Shown piece after piece: positions 15,989 to 25,364 of a stretch of 64,000 nucleotides of DNA. The translations under genes and the position numbers were made by a program. Below the pieces are notes generated by a model. The model saw nothing but the letters and a program-made list of their open reading frames with translations. It did no database searches and had not been told where the DNA came from. The stretch spans positions 248,001 to 312,000 of the forward strand of contig NZ_MBDL01000008.1 of NCBI RefSeq assembly GCF_001707755.1, given 5' to 3'. The first letter of the stretch is position 1. The number at the start of each line of letters is the position of its first letter. The DNA comes from Acinetobacter celticus. GTDB taxonomy: Bacteria > Pseudomonadota > Gammaproteobacteria > Pseudomonadales > Moraxellaceae.

Positions 15989-16576
15989 ATGCCAAAACTA
16001 AAAATAGCTTTAATTGATGACGATCTGGATCGGGCGCAGTACATCAAAAAATCACTGATCGAACATGACTTCGAAGTCGTGGCATGCCTAATGATTGATC
16101 ATTTAACTATGTTCGATCTGCAACAATTACATGCAGATGTGATTTTACTGGACATGGATCATCCACATCGAGACATCATTGAAAGCTGTGTCAGTCAATT
16201 TGATTTACCTACTGTCTTATTCACTAAGAATAGCCATAAAGATACAATTAAAAATGCTATAGATGCAGGAGTCACAGCGTATATTGTGGATGGTATTGAT
16301 CCAAGTAAACTGGAAAATATTTTAGAAATTTCCATCGAACAATTCAAAAAACATAAAAAATTAATGACCGATCTTAAAGATACTAAAAATAAACTAGCTG
16401 ACCGCAAAGATTTAGAAAAAGCTAAAGTTTTACTGATGCAATTACATAGTTTAAACGAAGAACATGCTTTTCAGCTATTGCGTAAAAATGCCATGAGCCA
16501 CCGTATGACCATTGGTGAAATGGCTCGTCGTTTACTAGACGCTCAACAACTTTTACAAAATCAATTGAAGGATTAG
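15989..16576 (+). CDS. nasT: NasT-type ANTAR response regulator (nitrate-responsive antiterminator)
   Basis: 195 aa. The N-terminal receiver-like domain has the acidic pair in LIDDDLDRA, the phospho-acceptor-like Asp in ILLDMDHPH, and a conserved Lys near the end. A coiled linker (KKHKKLMTDLKDTKNKLADRKD) follows, then a C-terminal ANTAR RNA-binding helix bundle (AKVLLMQLHSLNEEHAFQLLRKNAM...). In the NasS-NasT system NasS holds NasT inactive until nitrate binds; free NasT then binds leader hairpins and allows read-through. ATG 15989 is chosen because the upstream TTG falls in the promoter. It abuts nasS with no gap. Confidence 0.9.
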   Translation: MPKLKIALIDDDLDRAQYIKKSLIEHDFEVVACLMIDHLTMFDLQQLHADVILLDMDHPHRDIIESCVSQFDLPTVLFTKNSHKDTIKNAIDAGVTAYIVDGIDPSKLENILEISIEQFKKHKKLMTDLKDTKNKLADRKDLEKAKVLLMQLHSLNEEHAFQLLRKNAMSHRMTIGEMARRLLDAQQLLQNQLKD

Positions 16577-17578
16577 ATGATGACAGATTTAGAAAAAACT
16601 AAAATCCAAATTGGCTATATTCCTTTACTCGATTGCGTTGCAATACTTTGGGCAAAACAGCGCGGTTTTTTTGATGAACAAGGTCTAGACGTTAATTTAA
16701 TCAAAGAAGCCTCTTGGGCGAGCCTAAGAGATCGTTTGGCTTTTGGTGTTTTAGATGTCGCTCATTGCTTATCAGCCATGCTTCCTGCAGCGGCTTTAGG
16801 TGAGGATCAGCTCGGTATTCCACTACAAACCAATTTGGTCTTGAGCCAAAATCGTGCTTTTATTTCACTCAGCCAAAAGCTTTGCCATCAACTCAATATT
16901 TCTCACCAAGATTCTGCTGAACAATCTGCTCAAAAAATTGTTCTCGCCCTAAAAAATGGGCAGAAAATACGTTTGGCAAATGTATTTAAGCAATCTATAC
17001 ACCACTATTGTCTACGACAATGGCTCGCACTTGCAGATCATGAAACCGCTAAACAATGTAATCTCCTAACACTTCCCCCACCCTATATGGTCGAAGCCAT
17101 TTCTAAAAACTTAATTGATGGTTTCTGTGTTGGAGAACCTTGGAACACTCAAGGGGAATTAGCAGGTATCAGCCAACCCGTCACTTCAAGTCAGGAGATT
17201 ATCCCTGACATCGCAGATAAAGTTTTAGCTTTCACTCAAGACTGGGCCATACAATATCCCAATACGCTTAAAGCGATTACTCAAGCAATTGTTAAAGCTC
17301 AACAAGAGTTAAAAGATATGGTTAATTTTGATGAAGTCTGGGAGCTATTAATTGAATTTAATATTATTCAATTTCAATGCTCAGAAAGTCTTCATGTAGA
17401 GAAATATTATTCCATTCAAAATATCATTCGTCATTTAGTCAAAGATTCTGCAACACCTAAAATAGATGATTTTTATTGGCTTATTGAACAAATGATCAAA
17501 TGGGATAACATTACGTTAAAACCTGCTGAAATAGCACGAATTGCTGAAAGTTGCTACTTGCTGTTATATAAAACATAA
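16577..17578 (+). CDS. nasS: Nitrate sensor NasS (NrtA/CmpA-like, cytoplasmic)
   Basis: 333 aa protein of the nitrate/bicarbonate solute-binding family: IQIGYIPLLDCVAILWAKQRGFFDEQGLDVNL is the family's N-terminal lobe, and GFCVGEPWNTQGELAG a conserved ligand-lobe stretch. No signal peptide is present, which separates a cytoplasmic NasS sensor from a periplasmic receptor, and no permease genes follow. Directly adjacent to nasT (stop then ATGATG), it is expected to bind and restrain NasT in the absence of nitrate. It is transcribed with nasT from the sigma-54 promoter at 15933. Confidence 0.9.
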   Translation: MMTDLEKTKIQIGYIPLLDCVAILWAKQRGFFDEQGLDVNLIKEASWASLRDRLAFGVLDVAHCLSAMLPAAALGEDQLGIPLQTNLVLSQNRAFISLSQKLCHQLNISHQDSAEQSAQKIVLALKNGQKIRLANVFKQSIHHYCLRQWLALADHETAKQCNLLTLPPPYMVEAISKNLIDGFCVGEPWNTQGELAGISQPVTSSQEIIPDIADKVLAFTQDWAIQYPNTLKAITQAIVKAQQELKDMVNFDEVWELLIEFNIIQFQCSESLHVEKYYSIQNIIRHLVKDSATPKIDDFYWLIEQMIKWDNITLKPAEIARIAESCYLLLYKT

Positions 17579-17681
17579 ACTTTGAGTATTAAATACGGCT
17601 TTGTTGCATAAACCTTTAATTATGATCTGATCCTTTTCTTTCAGTCTGTTGACTTAAATTTCTAAAAAATAAATGCATAAA

Positions 17682-17709
17682 AAATCCCATGTCGGTTGGC
17701 ATGGGATTT
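17682..17709 (+). terminator. Terminator after nasS
   Basis: AAATCCCATG and CATGGGATTT form a 10-bp perfect stem around an 8-base loop, followed by CTTTAT. It is the first strong hairpin downstream of nasS, about 100 bp away. Confidence 0.6.
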
Positions 17710-17992
17710 CTTTATGGCATTAAAGATGTTGGTTGCTGGATGGCTTATCCTCCAATTGATAAGGAGACTATTCAAAAGTATAAATTTGAAATAAAAAATA
17801 ATTTAAGAACCTATTTAGAATGAAATTTACAAAAAATCTGATCTCACAGTTGTCTATTCTTTTATTGTGTCTTTCATTTTATTTCTAGCTATTCTTATTA
17901 GTAGTCAATTAAATATCTCACCACCTTTATCCAATCTAGTCTGTTCTGATCTATTTCAATCCAAAATTTGATGAGGGGTAAAATCACAGGCA

Positions 17993-18030
17993 AGAAAAAA
18001 GCCCTTGTGTTATCACAAGGGCTTTTTTCT
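17993..18030. terminator. Bidirectional terminator next to the left attachment site
   Basis: A 17-bp near-perfect stem (AAAAAAGCCCTTGTG ... CACAAGGGCTTTTTT) with loop TTAT and T-runs on both strands. It matches the terminator at 44271-44294 beyond the intact tRNA-Ser gene, so it was probably that tRNA's terminator before the island inserted. Confidence 0.75.
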
Positions 18031-18031
18031 A

Positions 18032-18047
18032 TTTAGCGGAAGCGGTG
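18032..18047. repeat. Left attachment repeat (attL), remnant of the tRNA-Ser 3' end
   Basis: TTTAGCGGAAGCGGTG repeats the 3' end of tRNA-Ser(UGA) at 44304-44319 (TTTGGCGGAAGCGGTG) with one mismatch and in the same orientation. It lies about 150 bp before the integrase gene, the classic arrangement of an integrated island. Confidence 0.75.
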
Positions 18048-18161
18048 TCCGCATAACAGTAGTCCTATACAGTCCAAACAAATACTATAAAAATATATTA
18101 TTCAATTAGATACAAAACATTAAATCCAACGACGTCTTGACCAATCCAGCCAATTCCAGTA

Positions 18162-18188
18162 TTTTATGAGGGGTAGGTTGTGGGGTAA
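18162..18188 (+). repeat. 27-bp box upstream of the integrase (copy 1)
   Basis: A T-rich start followed by two GGGGTA units 12 bp apart, ending 8 bases before the integrase ATG. An almost identical copy (26 of 27) lies at 44227-44253 at the other island end in the same orientation. Integrase arm-site binding is a plausible role; this is inference. Confidence 0.55.
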
Positions 18189-18196
18189 GCAAGAAC

Positions 18197-19477
18197 ATGC
18201 CAAAGAAGTCTAAAGAACTATCTGCACTCAGTGTAGCAAAAATTAAAGAGACCGGTCGATATTCCGTAGGTGGCGTGGATGGCTTATGTCTAAATGTCGA
18301 AGGTAATTCTCGCGTCTGGATTTTGCGCGCTATTGTAGGCAAGCGTCTAGATAAAGAAGGTAAACTAAAACCTCATCGCCGTGATATTGGTATCGGCCCC
18401 TACCCTGAGGTTTCTTTATCTGAAGCTCGTACTAAAGCAACAGAACTACGATTACAAATTCGAAATGGCATTGATCCAATTGCTCATAAACGAGAAAAGC
18501 TTGAAAAGTTACATATCCAAAAGCTACGTGACAAAACATTCAGTGAATGTGCAAAAGTGGTTATTGCCAATAAAACGCGTGAGCTTAAAAATCAAAAGCA
18601 TATCGGGCAATGGACGACTACACTAGAAACTTATATTTATCCAACCTTGGGGAATCTTAGCATTAGCGCAATTACCAAAGTCGATATTGCTGAAGTTTTA
18701 AAACCTATCTGGGTTGAAAAAAATGAAACCGCTAAACGTATTCGTGGTCGTATAGAAACCATTTTTGATTATGCCAAGGCTATGGGATATTTTGTAGGTG
18801 ATAACCCTGCTGAATGGAAAGGTAACTTAGAGCCTATTTTAGGTAATCTAAAACAGGTTTCACGCCCTCACCCTTCTTTGCCTTATGAACAGGTTACAGA
18901 GTTTATTCAGCATTTAAGGCAGAAAAAAGGTATTTCACCCAAAGCACTAGAATTTGCAATTTTAACGGCTTGTCGGTCGGGTGAAATCTTTGGAGCCACT
19001 TGGCAAGAAATTGACTTTAAAAATAAGGTTTGGATTATTCCCAAAGAACGGATGAAAGCAGAAAAGGAACATCGTGTTCCCTTATCACAACAAGCCATTA
19101 GTTTACTTCAATCCATTCAAGACCATATTCAACCACAAGAGTTCATATTCCCTGCCCCTCGCAGTGGTGCAATGCTTTCTGATATGTCTTTAACTACATT
19201 GATCAAACGTATGCATGAACAGAAGTTAAAAGAAAATGGCTTAGGCTATATTGATCCAAAACAAAATCGTGTGATTACTACACATGGTTTTCGCTCGACT
19301 TTCCGTGACTGGTCAGCCGATAAAACAGATTACCCTCGTGAAGTTTGTGAACACGTACTTGCCCATAAATTACCAGATGAAGTTGAAGCAGCTTATTTAC
19401 GCGGTGCTTATCTTGAAAAACGTAAGGGACTGATGGCAGATTGGTCTGGATTTTGTGATAAAAAAGTAGTCCAATGA
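18197..19477 (+). CDS. P4-type tyrosine integrase
   Basis: Site-specific recombinase that integrates and excises the island, 426 aa. The N-terminal DUF4102-like domain (LSVAKIKETGRYSVGGVDGLCLNV) is at residues 10-95, then a core-binding SAM-like domain (about 115-210), then the catalytic domain. Active-site residues seen: R260 (AILTACRSGEIFG), H363 and R366 (THGFRSTF), H387 or H390, and the nucleophile probably Y400 (EAAYLRGAYLEKRK). It looks intact. It sits about 150 bp inside attL, transcribed into the island. Upstream GGGGTA repeats may be its own binding sites. Confidence 0.92.
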   Translation: MPKKSKELSALSVAKIKETGRYSVGGVDGLCLNVEGNSRVWILRAIVGKRLDKEGKLKPHRRDIGIGPYPEVSLSEARTKATELRLQIRNGIDPIAHKREKLEKLHIQKLRDKTFSECAKVVIANKTRELKNQKHIGQWTTTLETYIYPTLGNLSISAITKVDIAEVLKPIWVEKNETAKRIRGRIETIFDYAKAMGYFVGDNPAEWKGNLEPILGNLKQVSRPHPSLPYEQVTEFIQHLRQKKGISPKALEFAILTACRSGEIFGATWQEIDFKNKVWIIPKERMKAEKEHRVPLSQQAISLLQSIQDHIQPQEFIFPAPRSGAMLSDMSLTTLIKRMHEQKLKENGLGYIDPKQNRVITTHGFRSTFRDWSADKTDYPREVCEHVLAHKLPDEVEAAYLRGAYLEKRKGLMADWSGFCDKKVVQ

Positions 19478-19881
19478 TGGATTAGATTACATATTCAAAA
19501 TATTATATTAAATAAATTAAATTCTCAGACGAAGTGCAACAAAGATTAATTTAACTTGAGTTCGACGAACTCAAGTTACTTATACTCAGCATTTAGGATG
19601 CTTCTTAATCCCCCATCATTTCATCCATGAATCCTATCTTAACCATTTTTAACCATATTATTTTTTAAATGGACACTTATTAATACAATGGGCTAGTTGT
19701 AGGCTCAACACAGTAGAAGTAATGATAATCACTATTTTCTAAGAATGGACTCAGTTTTTAATAAAAATATGCGCCTCATAACAAAAACTCACCGATATAT
19801 GAAAAAATATCATGTGAATAAAACTTCTCAATATCCTAGTAAAAAATTATCATGAATCTTATTTAAATCAGACAAGCAAAA
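19478..19881. other. Non-coding gap after the integrase, with a perfect hairpin
   Basis: No gene is seen. At 19553-19577, AACTTGAGTTC and GAACTCAAGTT form an 11-bp perfect stem around GAC; there is no U-run directly after it. The rest is very AT-rich. Confidence 0.5.
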
Positions 19882-20784
19882 ATGAATCGTCAGATTGGAA
19901 CCAGTATAGGTATTTTAGCTCTTTTACTATGGTCTACCTTAGTTGGTCTATTACGACTCTCGACGGAAAAATTTGGCCCACTATATACAGTTACTTATGT
20001 CTATACTTTCAGTGCCATCATTTTATATTTATCTTACGGCCTACCTGATTTTAAAAAAGTTTCTAAAAAATTCTTATTTATTTCTAGCATACTGTTTGTT
20101 ATTTTTGAGTTATGTTTCGCATTTTCAATTACTTTAGCTCAATCATCAGAAAAATCTATAGAAATGAATATTATTTTCAGTCTATGGCCAACATTAATAA
20201 TTTTAATGCTCACTTTTTTAAAAGAAGAAAAAGTAAATTTTTTAACTATTGTTGGTGTACTAATTAGTTTTTCTGGCATTATCATGATCAATTACCACCC
20301 AAACATGAATTTTATTGATAATTTCTATAAAAATCCAACAAGTTATTTACTCATTTTATTAGCATCTATACTCTGGGCGGTATACTGTATTTATACTAAA
20401 AAACAGAGCAATGGTACGAATGCTATTTCGTTGTATTTTATTTTAACAGCTGTGGCTTTATGGGTTTTAACATTATATACCCAAGGTTTTTCTTTCCCTC
20501 ACGTTAACTCTATCACGAGTTATTTCTTAATTATTCTAAATGCTTTCTTTTTTGCAATGGGATATTTAGCTTGGAATGTTGGTATTATTAAAGGTAATAT
20601 GCCAATATTAGTCATGCTTTCCTATTTTTCCCCAATGCTTTCATCAGCATTTTCAGTCATTGTTTTACATTCAAGTTTATCTACAAACTTCTGGTATGGT
20701 GCAATCATTGTCACGATTGGGTCACTGATATGTTGGCTTTCTATTCGTAAAAATCAAGTTCAACAAACTAAATTAGCAACTTGA
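19882..20784 (+). CDS. yddG: DMT/EamA-family exporter, YddG-like
   Basis: 300 aa membrane protein with about ten hydrophobic helices in two EamA repeats (residues about 5-140 and 155-290). It resembles YddG-type exporters of aromatic amino acids: IGILALLLWSTLVGLLRLSTEKFGPL at the start, LWAVYCIYTKKQSNGTNAI in the middle, FAMGYLAWNVGIIKGNMP before the end. It lies alone between the integrase and the amine cluster, facing the porin gene. It is markedly AT-rich even for this window, which fits island acquisition. Substrate is inferred from similarity only. Confidence 0.7.
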   Translation: MNRQIGTSIGILALLLWSTLVGLLRLSTEKFGPLYTVTYVYTFSAIILYLSYGLPDFKKVSKKFLFISSILFVIFELCFAFSITLAQSSEKSIEMNIIFSLWPTLIILMLTFLKEEKVNFLTIVGVLISFSGIIMINYHPNMNFIDNFYKNPTSYLLILLASILWAVYCIYTKKQSNGTNAISLYFILTAVALWVLTLYTQGFSFPHVNSITSYFLIILNAFFFAMGYLAWNVGIIKGNMPILVMLSYFSPMLSSAFSVIVLHSSLSTNFWYGAIIVTIGSLICWLSIRKNQVQQTKLAT

Positions 20785-20843
20785 TTGACAAAGATAAATG
20801 AAAACTATTTTTATCCTATATTAACGATATTCCTATTCAAAAC

Positions 20844-20869
20844 TTCAGGAAGCGAAATCGCTTCCTGAA
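20844..20869. terminator. Convergent hairpin between the exporter and porin genes
   Basis: TTCAGGAAGCG and CGCTTCCTGAA form an 11-bp perfect stem with a 4-base loop between two convergent genes; the minus-strand side runs into AAGTTTTG. The run of T is short, so efficiency is uncertain. Confidence 0.5.
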
Positions 20870-20907
20870 AATAATATAATCGCTTAACCCTTTAAAAAGG
20901 TCTATTT

Positions 20908-22080
20908 CTAAAAATTATATATCAACATAATATTCAAAAGTTTGTTCCATTTACCATCATCACCTGCTGCTAAAGAGGTCGTTGTTCCACCGACAAATGG
21001 ATCATTCTTACTCATTAAATACTCTGTATATAAAGAGACATTTTTATAGCCCCATGCGACACCCACAATATTTCGTTGTGAGTCATCAAAACCCTGCTCT
21101 TTTTTATTAAACCCACTCAGCACCATATATGGGGTGATATTGAAAGAATCTCGGACATTATTAAAGACATAACTTGTATCTAGAGTATAAAAGTAGCCTT
21201 TATTGGCAATATCATATTCAGTATCAAAAGAACCAAAGGCTGAACTATTCGGGCTCAAAGCATCTTTATTACTAATCGACTGTTTCCCACCTGTAAGAAC
21301 TATATTCAAATTCTTATAGTTAATTCGGTTAAATAGTACCCAAGCATTTCTTGTACCATCCGCCGAAGCCTTCTTATTTTCAATATCTGAATGCCAATAA
21401 CTTCCACCTAACGAGACTTTCAAATCATCTGTAGTTAAAAACTTAAGCTCTTGATCAACACGAGCCATCCACATATTTTTTTCATTTAAATCTGTTTTAA
21501 GTGGATCAGAGGATGTCACCATATTACCTGTATAACGTGCAGCATCTTTACTTTCACCGTGATAATTTCCACCGTCTGTAGCAAAATAAGCTAAGTCTAC
21601 TTTGGTTGCTGAAGGCATTTCAAAGTGATAATTCACGCCTAAATTCAAAGCATCCTGTAATCCCATGGTATTGTTGATGCCTGCATAGAAACTACTATCC
21701 CAATAGCGCCCTGGCCCAAATGGAATCGGTTGTAAACCTACACTGATATTATCTGTAGAATTTAAGCGATATCCCATAGAACCTGAAACCAAAGTTGAAA
21801 AGTCACAAAAGGTATCATACTGATAACAACGATATTCGGCTTGACCAAACCAATCAGGAGATTCATAACCTAAACGTAAAATTGCCGCATCAAATTTCAC
21901 TTTCTCATCGGATGCTAGTTCACCATAATGCTTATCTTGATAGTTTGCTCGGACTGCCCCTGATACTGTCAATGCGCCTAATTCGCTTTGTGGATCACCA
22001 AAGGTTACACCAGCAAAACTAGGCAATGTCATGACAATACTCACTAGGCCGAATCCAACTTTTAAATACGTTTTGTTCAT
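20908..22080 (-). CDS. Outer-membrane porin of the amine-degradation locus
   Basis: 390 aa. A signal peptide ends near SFAGVTFG (residues 1 to about 23). The rest shows alternating polar/aromatic strands of a beta-barrel (AILRLGYESPDWFGQAEYR, SVGLQPIPFGPGRYWD) and ends with the terminal aromatic IYNF needed for outer-membrane assembly. It resembles the alginate-O/porin-like group, but I cannot place it precisely. It is the last gene of the minus-strand cluster, 206 bp after the cupin, and probably admits the cluster's substrate. Confidence 0.7.
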   Translation of the reverse strand: MNKTYLKVGFGLVSIVMTLPSFAGVTFGDPQSELGALTVSGAVRANYQDKHYGELASDEKVKFDAAILRLGYESPDWFGQAEYRCYQYDTFCDFSTLVSGSMGYRLNSTDNISVGLQPIPFGPGRYWDSSFYAGINNTMGLQDALNLGVNYHFEMPSATKVDLAYFATDGGNYHGESKDAARYTGNMVTSSDPLKTDLNEKNMWMARVDQELKFLTTDDLKVSLGGSYWHSDIENKKASADGTRNAWVLFNRINYKNLNIVLTGGKQSISNKDALSPNSSAFGSFDTEYDIANKGYFYTLDTSYVFNNVRDSFNITPYMVLSGFNKKEQGFDDSQRNIVGVAWGYKNVSLYTEYLMSKNDPFVGGTTTSLAAGDDGKWNKLLNIMLIYNF

Positions 22081-22286
22081 TTACATATCCTTGTTTAAAT
22101 GAAGATGAATAAAAGCTATTCCTGCTTTCTCATACTTTTTCAGGAAACACTTCTCCCTTCAGGAGAAATTCCCAAATTTGATTTTTTGAAATTGATTGTT
22201 ATAGGCCTTGGCTTGACCTATAACGTAAAAAGATTATATAAATGTAAATTGATACTCTTTAATTGGCTCTAATAATTGCCTAGCAT

Positions 22287-22640
22287 TTAGGCTAAGCCGT
22301 GTAATTCTTTCCAATTTCCAGGATGTACCACATAACCAAATAAGGCATGTCCACCATAGATCAGTTCTGTTCCTTCTGGTATCCACAACATTTGCCCTGG
22401 GCGTACCTCATATTTATGACCATTGGCTGTGAGTTCAAAACATCCCTCAATCACAAAGACCACTTCGTCATAAAGAACTTTCCAAGTGACTTCTGCCCCT
22501 TCCCAGCGTGCAAACCCAATTCCCATATTGGGTGAAACATCTTCGCCTAATGCTCTTGCTACATAAGCAGTACCATCTGGAGTTTCGCCACGTAAATTAA
22601 AATTAAGCTTGGCACTATCTACTAACTTCACTTCTTTCAT
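22287..22640 (-). CDS. Small cupin protein (EutQ / DUF861 type)
   Basis: About 117 aa single-domain cupin: TWKVLYDEVVFVIEGCFEL and GQMLWIPEGTELIYGG form the two cupin motifs, similar to EutQ-like and ureidoglycine-type cupins. The longer upstream reading (to 22691) overlaps the preceding gene; ATG 22640 has AGGATAAAGAC directly ahead and starts 13 bp after the oxidase stop. The partner FAD oxidase and aldehyde dehydrogenase suggest a role in amine catabolism. Catalytic or sensory function is unknown. Confidence 0.7.
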   Translation of the reverse strand: MKEVKLVDSAKLNFNLRGETPDGTAYVARALGEDVSPNMGIGFARWEGAEVTWKVLYDEVVFVIEGCFELTANGHKYEVRPGQMLWIPEGTELIYGGHALFGYVVHPGNWKELHGLA

Positions 22641-22653
22641 GTCTTTATCCTGT

Positions 22654-23970
22654 TTATAATTCACTACGACTTCGCCACTTTTCAAATGCAATACGGGTTT
22701 TTACCCCAATGCCTAAAAATGGTTCTGGTGGGTTTAAACTCGGCATACCAGTGACATACTGAATATCTTTTAAGGCTGCGGAGTCTGTACCTACAATTAA
22801 ATCTGCCAGTAATGTTCCTGAAATTGTTCCCCATGCAGCACCAACCCCATTGTCACAAGCGCTGGCATAAACACCATCTTCCAACTGACCAAAGAAATTG
22901 GTGAAATTACGAGAAATAGCATAAACGCCACCCCACGTGTGGGTGAATGGAACATCTGCTAAATCAGGATAACGAGCTAAATATGCTTTGCGATGGTCTT
23001 GTTGAATCCATCGTCGAGTTTCATCACTCACATTTGCACCATATTTCGGCACATGTTTATAGGTATTACGAATTAAGATACGGCGATCTGCCGTCATGCG
23101 TAAGGTCGTGCCTGCATGATCTGCTGGGGTAAGTCCCCAATCTAACTCACCATGATAACGTGACATTTCAGCATCAGTTAAAGGTCGAGTCCAACTTGCA
23201 AAAGTCATTACGGGTAATAGACGGTTTTTTAAATAACCGAATTCTTTGGTAAAAATACTGGTCGCCAATAACACGGTTGGTGTCGTTATAATGCCGTGAT
23301 CACCTTGAAGTATCCATTGACCATTCTTCTTTTTCAAACTTCGAACAGGAGATTGTTCCAATAATTCTACGTTTTCAGGTAAATGATCTCCCATACCTCG
23401 GACTAAAGCGGCTGGTTGCATTAAATAAGAACTGGGCGTAAAAATCGCTCGACTATAATAATCTGTCCCCAAAACTTTTTTCAGCTCTGCTTTTTCCACC
23501 CAGCGAAACGGCTCTCCAAGATCTTTCATCAAGTGTTCAAAGTGATTAAGATGTGCTTCTCCTCGCTCACCAATCGCCCCTTGATATTTACCAGCCGCAG
23601 ACCATTGGCATTCGATCTTATATTTTTCGACCAAACCCTGTAATTGGGCAATTGCTGCTCGGTTCAAACTTAATAATTTTTGCTTATGCGCTGGATCTGG
23701 ATGACTTAATGCAAATTTATGTGGCAAATCAATCACAAATCCCGAATTACGACCAGATGCACCTTCTGCAACACGTTGAGCATCAATTAAAATAATTCGT
23801 GCATTTGGCTTTAACTCAGCAAGCCTACGTGCTGCTGCCAATCCCGCAAAACCCGCACCAATAATTGCATAGTCAGCTTTTTGTGTCCCAAGCAACTTCT
23901 GAGAAGGTGGTGCTGGCGGTAAGGCTGAGTACCAACCACAAGTACTATCATCATTTGGTAAAGCAATCAT
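22654..23970 (-). CDS. FAD-dependent amine oxidoreductase (DAO / PuuB-like)
   Basis: 438 aa flavoprotein of the glycine/D-amino-acid oxidase fold. The dinucleotide loop is ADYAIIGAGFAGLAAARRLAEL at about 33-54, followed by RVAEGASGRNSGFV, the motif typical of PuuB-like gamma-glutamylputrescine oxidases. GVYASACDNGVGAAWGT near the C-terminus contacts FAD. It oxidises a C-N bond of an amine, giving an aldehyde or imine. It fits between the Rieske oxygenase product and the aldehyde dehydrogenase, or acts on a demethylated amine. Substrate unknown. AAGGAAG precedes the ATG. Confidence 0.8.
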   Translation of the reverse strand: MIALPNDDSTCGWYSALPPAPPSQKLLGTQKADYAIIGAGFAGLAAARRLAELKPNARIILIDAQRVAEGASGRNSGFVIDLPHKFALSHPDPAHKQKLLSLNRAAIAQLQGLVEKYKIECQWSAAGKYQGAIGERGEAHLNHFEHLMKDLGEPFRWVEKAELKKVLGTDYYSRAIFTPSSYLMQPAALVRGMGDHLPENVELLEQSPVRSLKKKNGQWILQGDHGIITTPTVLLATSIFTKEFGYLKNRLLPVMTFASWTRPLTDAEMSRYHGELDWGLTPADHAGTTLRMTADRRILIRNTYKHVPKYGANVSDETRRWIQQDHRKAYLARYPDLADVPFTHTWGGVYAISRNFTNFFGQLEDGVYASACDNGVGAAWGTISGTLLADLIVGTDSAALKDIQYVTGMPSLNPPEPFLGIGVKTRIAFEKWRSRSEL

Positions 23971-23981
23971 CTTGTTCTTCC

Positions 23982-25337
23982 TTAAACTATCGATGGTTGA
24001 TGGGTATTCAGTTTCTCAAGCCACTGACTACGATGTTGTTGTAATTGACGTCCCAATAAGGCAAAACCAGTTAATTTTCCTGTGTCATCATAAAAACCGG
24101 CACTCCATTCTCCCTCATGTTGTTCAACATGCCATTTTCCATCCCCCATTGCAGGAAGGAGTGAAAGCGGTAAAATTGGTGTTTTCACAATGACAGGGCT
24201 GTTTTGTAATTGAGTCATTTGAATTTTGCCTAATAAATTGTCCGCTAAGGCTGGAATTGCCTGATTAATCGGACTAATGTAAGGCAGCCATTGACCTTCT
24301 ACTTCAGCACAATCACCTAAAGCAAAAATAGAGTTATCACTGGTGCAATGATCAAGACCTGTACAAATACCATGTGCTGTATTTAAACCCGCCATTTGTG
24401 CCAATGTAATATTTGGGCGTAATCCAACAGCACTCAAAATCAAGTCTGTCTCTAATAACTGCCCATCTTGTAACTGAACTTGATAACGGTTATTAACACT
24501 CTGGATTGACTGAATACTATTTTGTAATTTCCATTCAACTCCAATTTGATTCAGTGCATTTTGTAATGCATGACCTAATTCTTCTGGAATCAAACGTCCC
24601 ATTGCTGATCGACCTAAGCCGACCACGGTCACTTGAATACCATGCGCAGCAAGATCATTGGCAAATTCACATCCGATTAATCCATCACCTAAAATAGTAA
24701 CGTGTTGTTTAGCCTCTAACTTTTCTCGGAAAAGACGATAATCAGCTAAATCATTCACACTATAGACATGAGAAGTATCGCCCTGAATTGGAATAACAAT
24801 CGGACTTGCACCAGTGGCTAAAACCAAGCGGCCATATGGATATTCACCAATAGAGGTGTGAATTTTTTTATTCACACGATCAATTTTCTTAACAAATGTA
24901 TGCGCATAAACTCGAATATTTAAGCGTTGTTCCCAACTTAAGGCGGTCTCTCTAACTAAACTCGGACCATCCTTACCTAAGGCTAAGGCATTCGATAACG
25001 ATGGTTTGCTATAAATTGCACCATCATCCGCAGTAAATAAGGTAATAGACACATCTTTAGATTGCTGGCGCAGTGCTGAAGCCAATTGATAGCCTGCATG
25101 ACCACTTCCAATTATCACAATAGGTTCAATCACATTCAAACTAGCAATTGCAGGTTCTTCAAGAACATCATCTGTGATATCAAGCATTTCAAAATCAGCT
25201 TTACCTACCTGACATTCTGGGCACATCCAATCCTCTGGAATGTCTTCCCATTTTGTACCTGGTGCAATTCCATCATCAGGCCAGCCTTTCGCTTCATCGT
25301 AAATCCAGCCACAGACAACACATAACCACTTTCTCAT
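23982..25337 (-). CDS. Rubredoxin-rubredoxin reductase fusion
   Basis: 451 aa. Residues 1-50 are a complete rubredoxin with C6-x2-C9 and C39-x2-C42 as iron ligands (CVVCG ... CPEC). After a 20-residue linker comes a FAD/NAD(P)H reductase: FAD loop [16 protein letters not shown] (about 75-90), NAD loop [17 protein letters not shown], and [16 protein letters not shown]. Rubredoxin pairs usually feed AlkB-type alkane hydroxylases. Here the gene lies with a Rieske oxygenase and no ferredoxin or ferredoxin reductase is present in the cluster, so it is the likely electron supply. It lies 27 bp after the aldehyde dehydrogenase. Confidence 0.88.
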   Translation of the reverse strand: MRKWLCVVCGWIYDEAKGWPDDGIAPGTKWEDIPEDWMCPECQVGKADFEMLDITDDVLEEPAIASLNVIEPIVIIGSGHAGYQLASALRQQSKDVSITLFTADDGAIYSKPSLSNALALGKDGPSLVRETALSWEQRLNIRVYAHTFVKKIDRVNKKIHTSIGEYPYGRLVLATGASPIVIPIQGDTSHVYSVNDLADYRLFREKLEAKQHVTILGDGLIGCEFANDLAAHGIQVTVVGLGRSAMGRLIPEELGHALQNALNQIGVEWKLQNSIQSIQSVNNRYQVQLQDGQLLETDLILSAVGLRPNITLAQMAGLNTAHGICTGLDHCTSDNSIFALGDCAEVEGQWLPYISPINQAIPALADNLLGKIQMTQLQNSPVIVKTPILPLSLLPAMGDGKWHVEQHEGEWSAGFYDDTGKLTGFALLGRQLQQHRSQWLEKLNTHQPSIV

Positions 25338-25364
25338 CGTGTCTATTTCCCTTTTTTCTACTAT

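Larger units (their letters stand above)
17579..18031. other. Non-coding junction between nasS and the island
   Basis: No gene is seen. It begins with GGCTTTGTTGCATAAA (17594-17609), which resembles an insertion-sequence terminal repeat, but no partner is found. It then holds a terminator (17682-17709), AT-rich DNA, and a copy of the sequence that normally lies just beyond the tRNA-Ser gene (17975-18030), including its terminator. This copy suggests an older, now lost, element of the same family, or simply the original downstream flank of the tRNA gene. Confidence 0.5.

Noticed and set aside
17594-17609. GGCTTTGTTGCATAAA as an insertion-sequence end
   Set aside because: It resembles a terminal repeat but no second end, transposase or target duplication was found.
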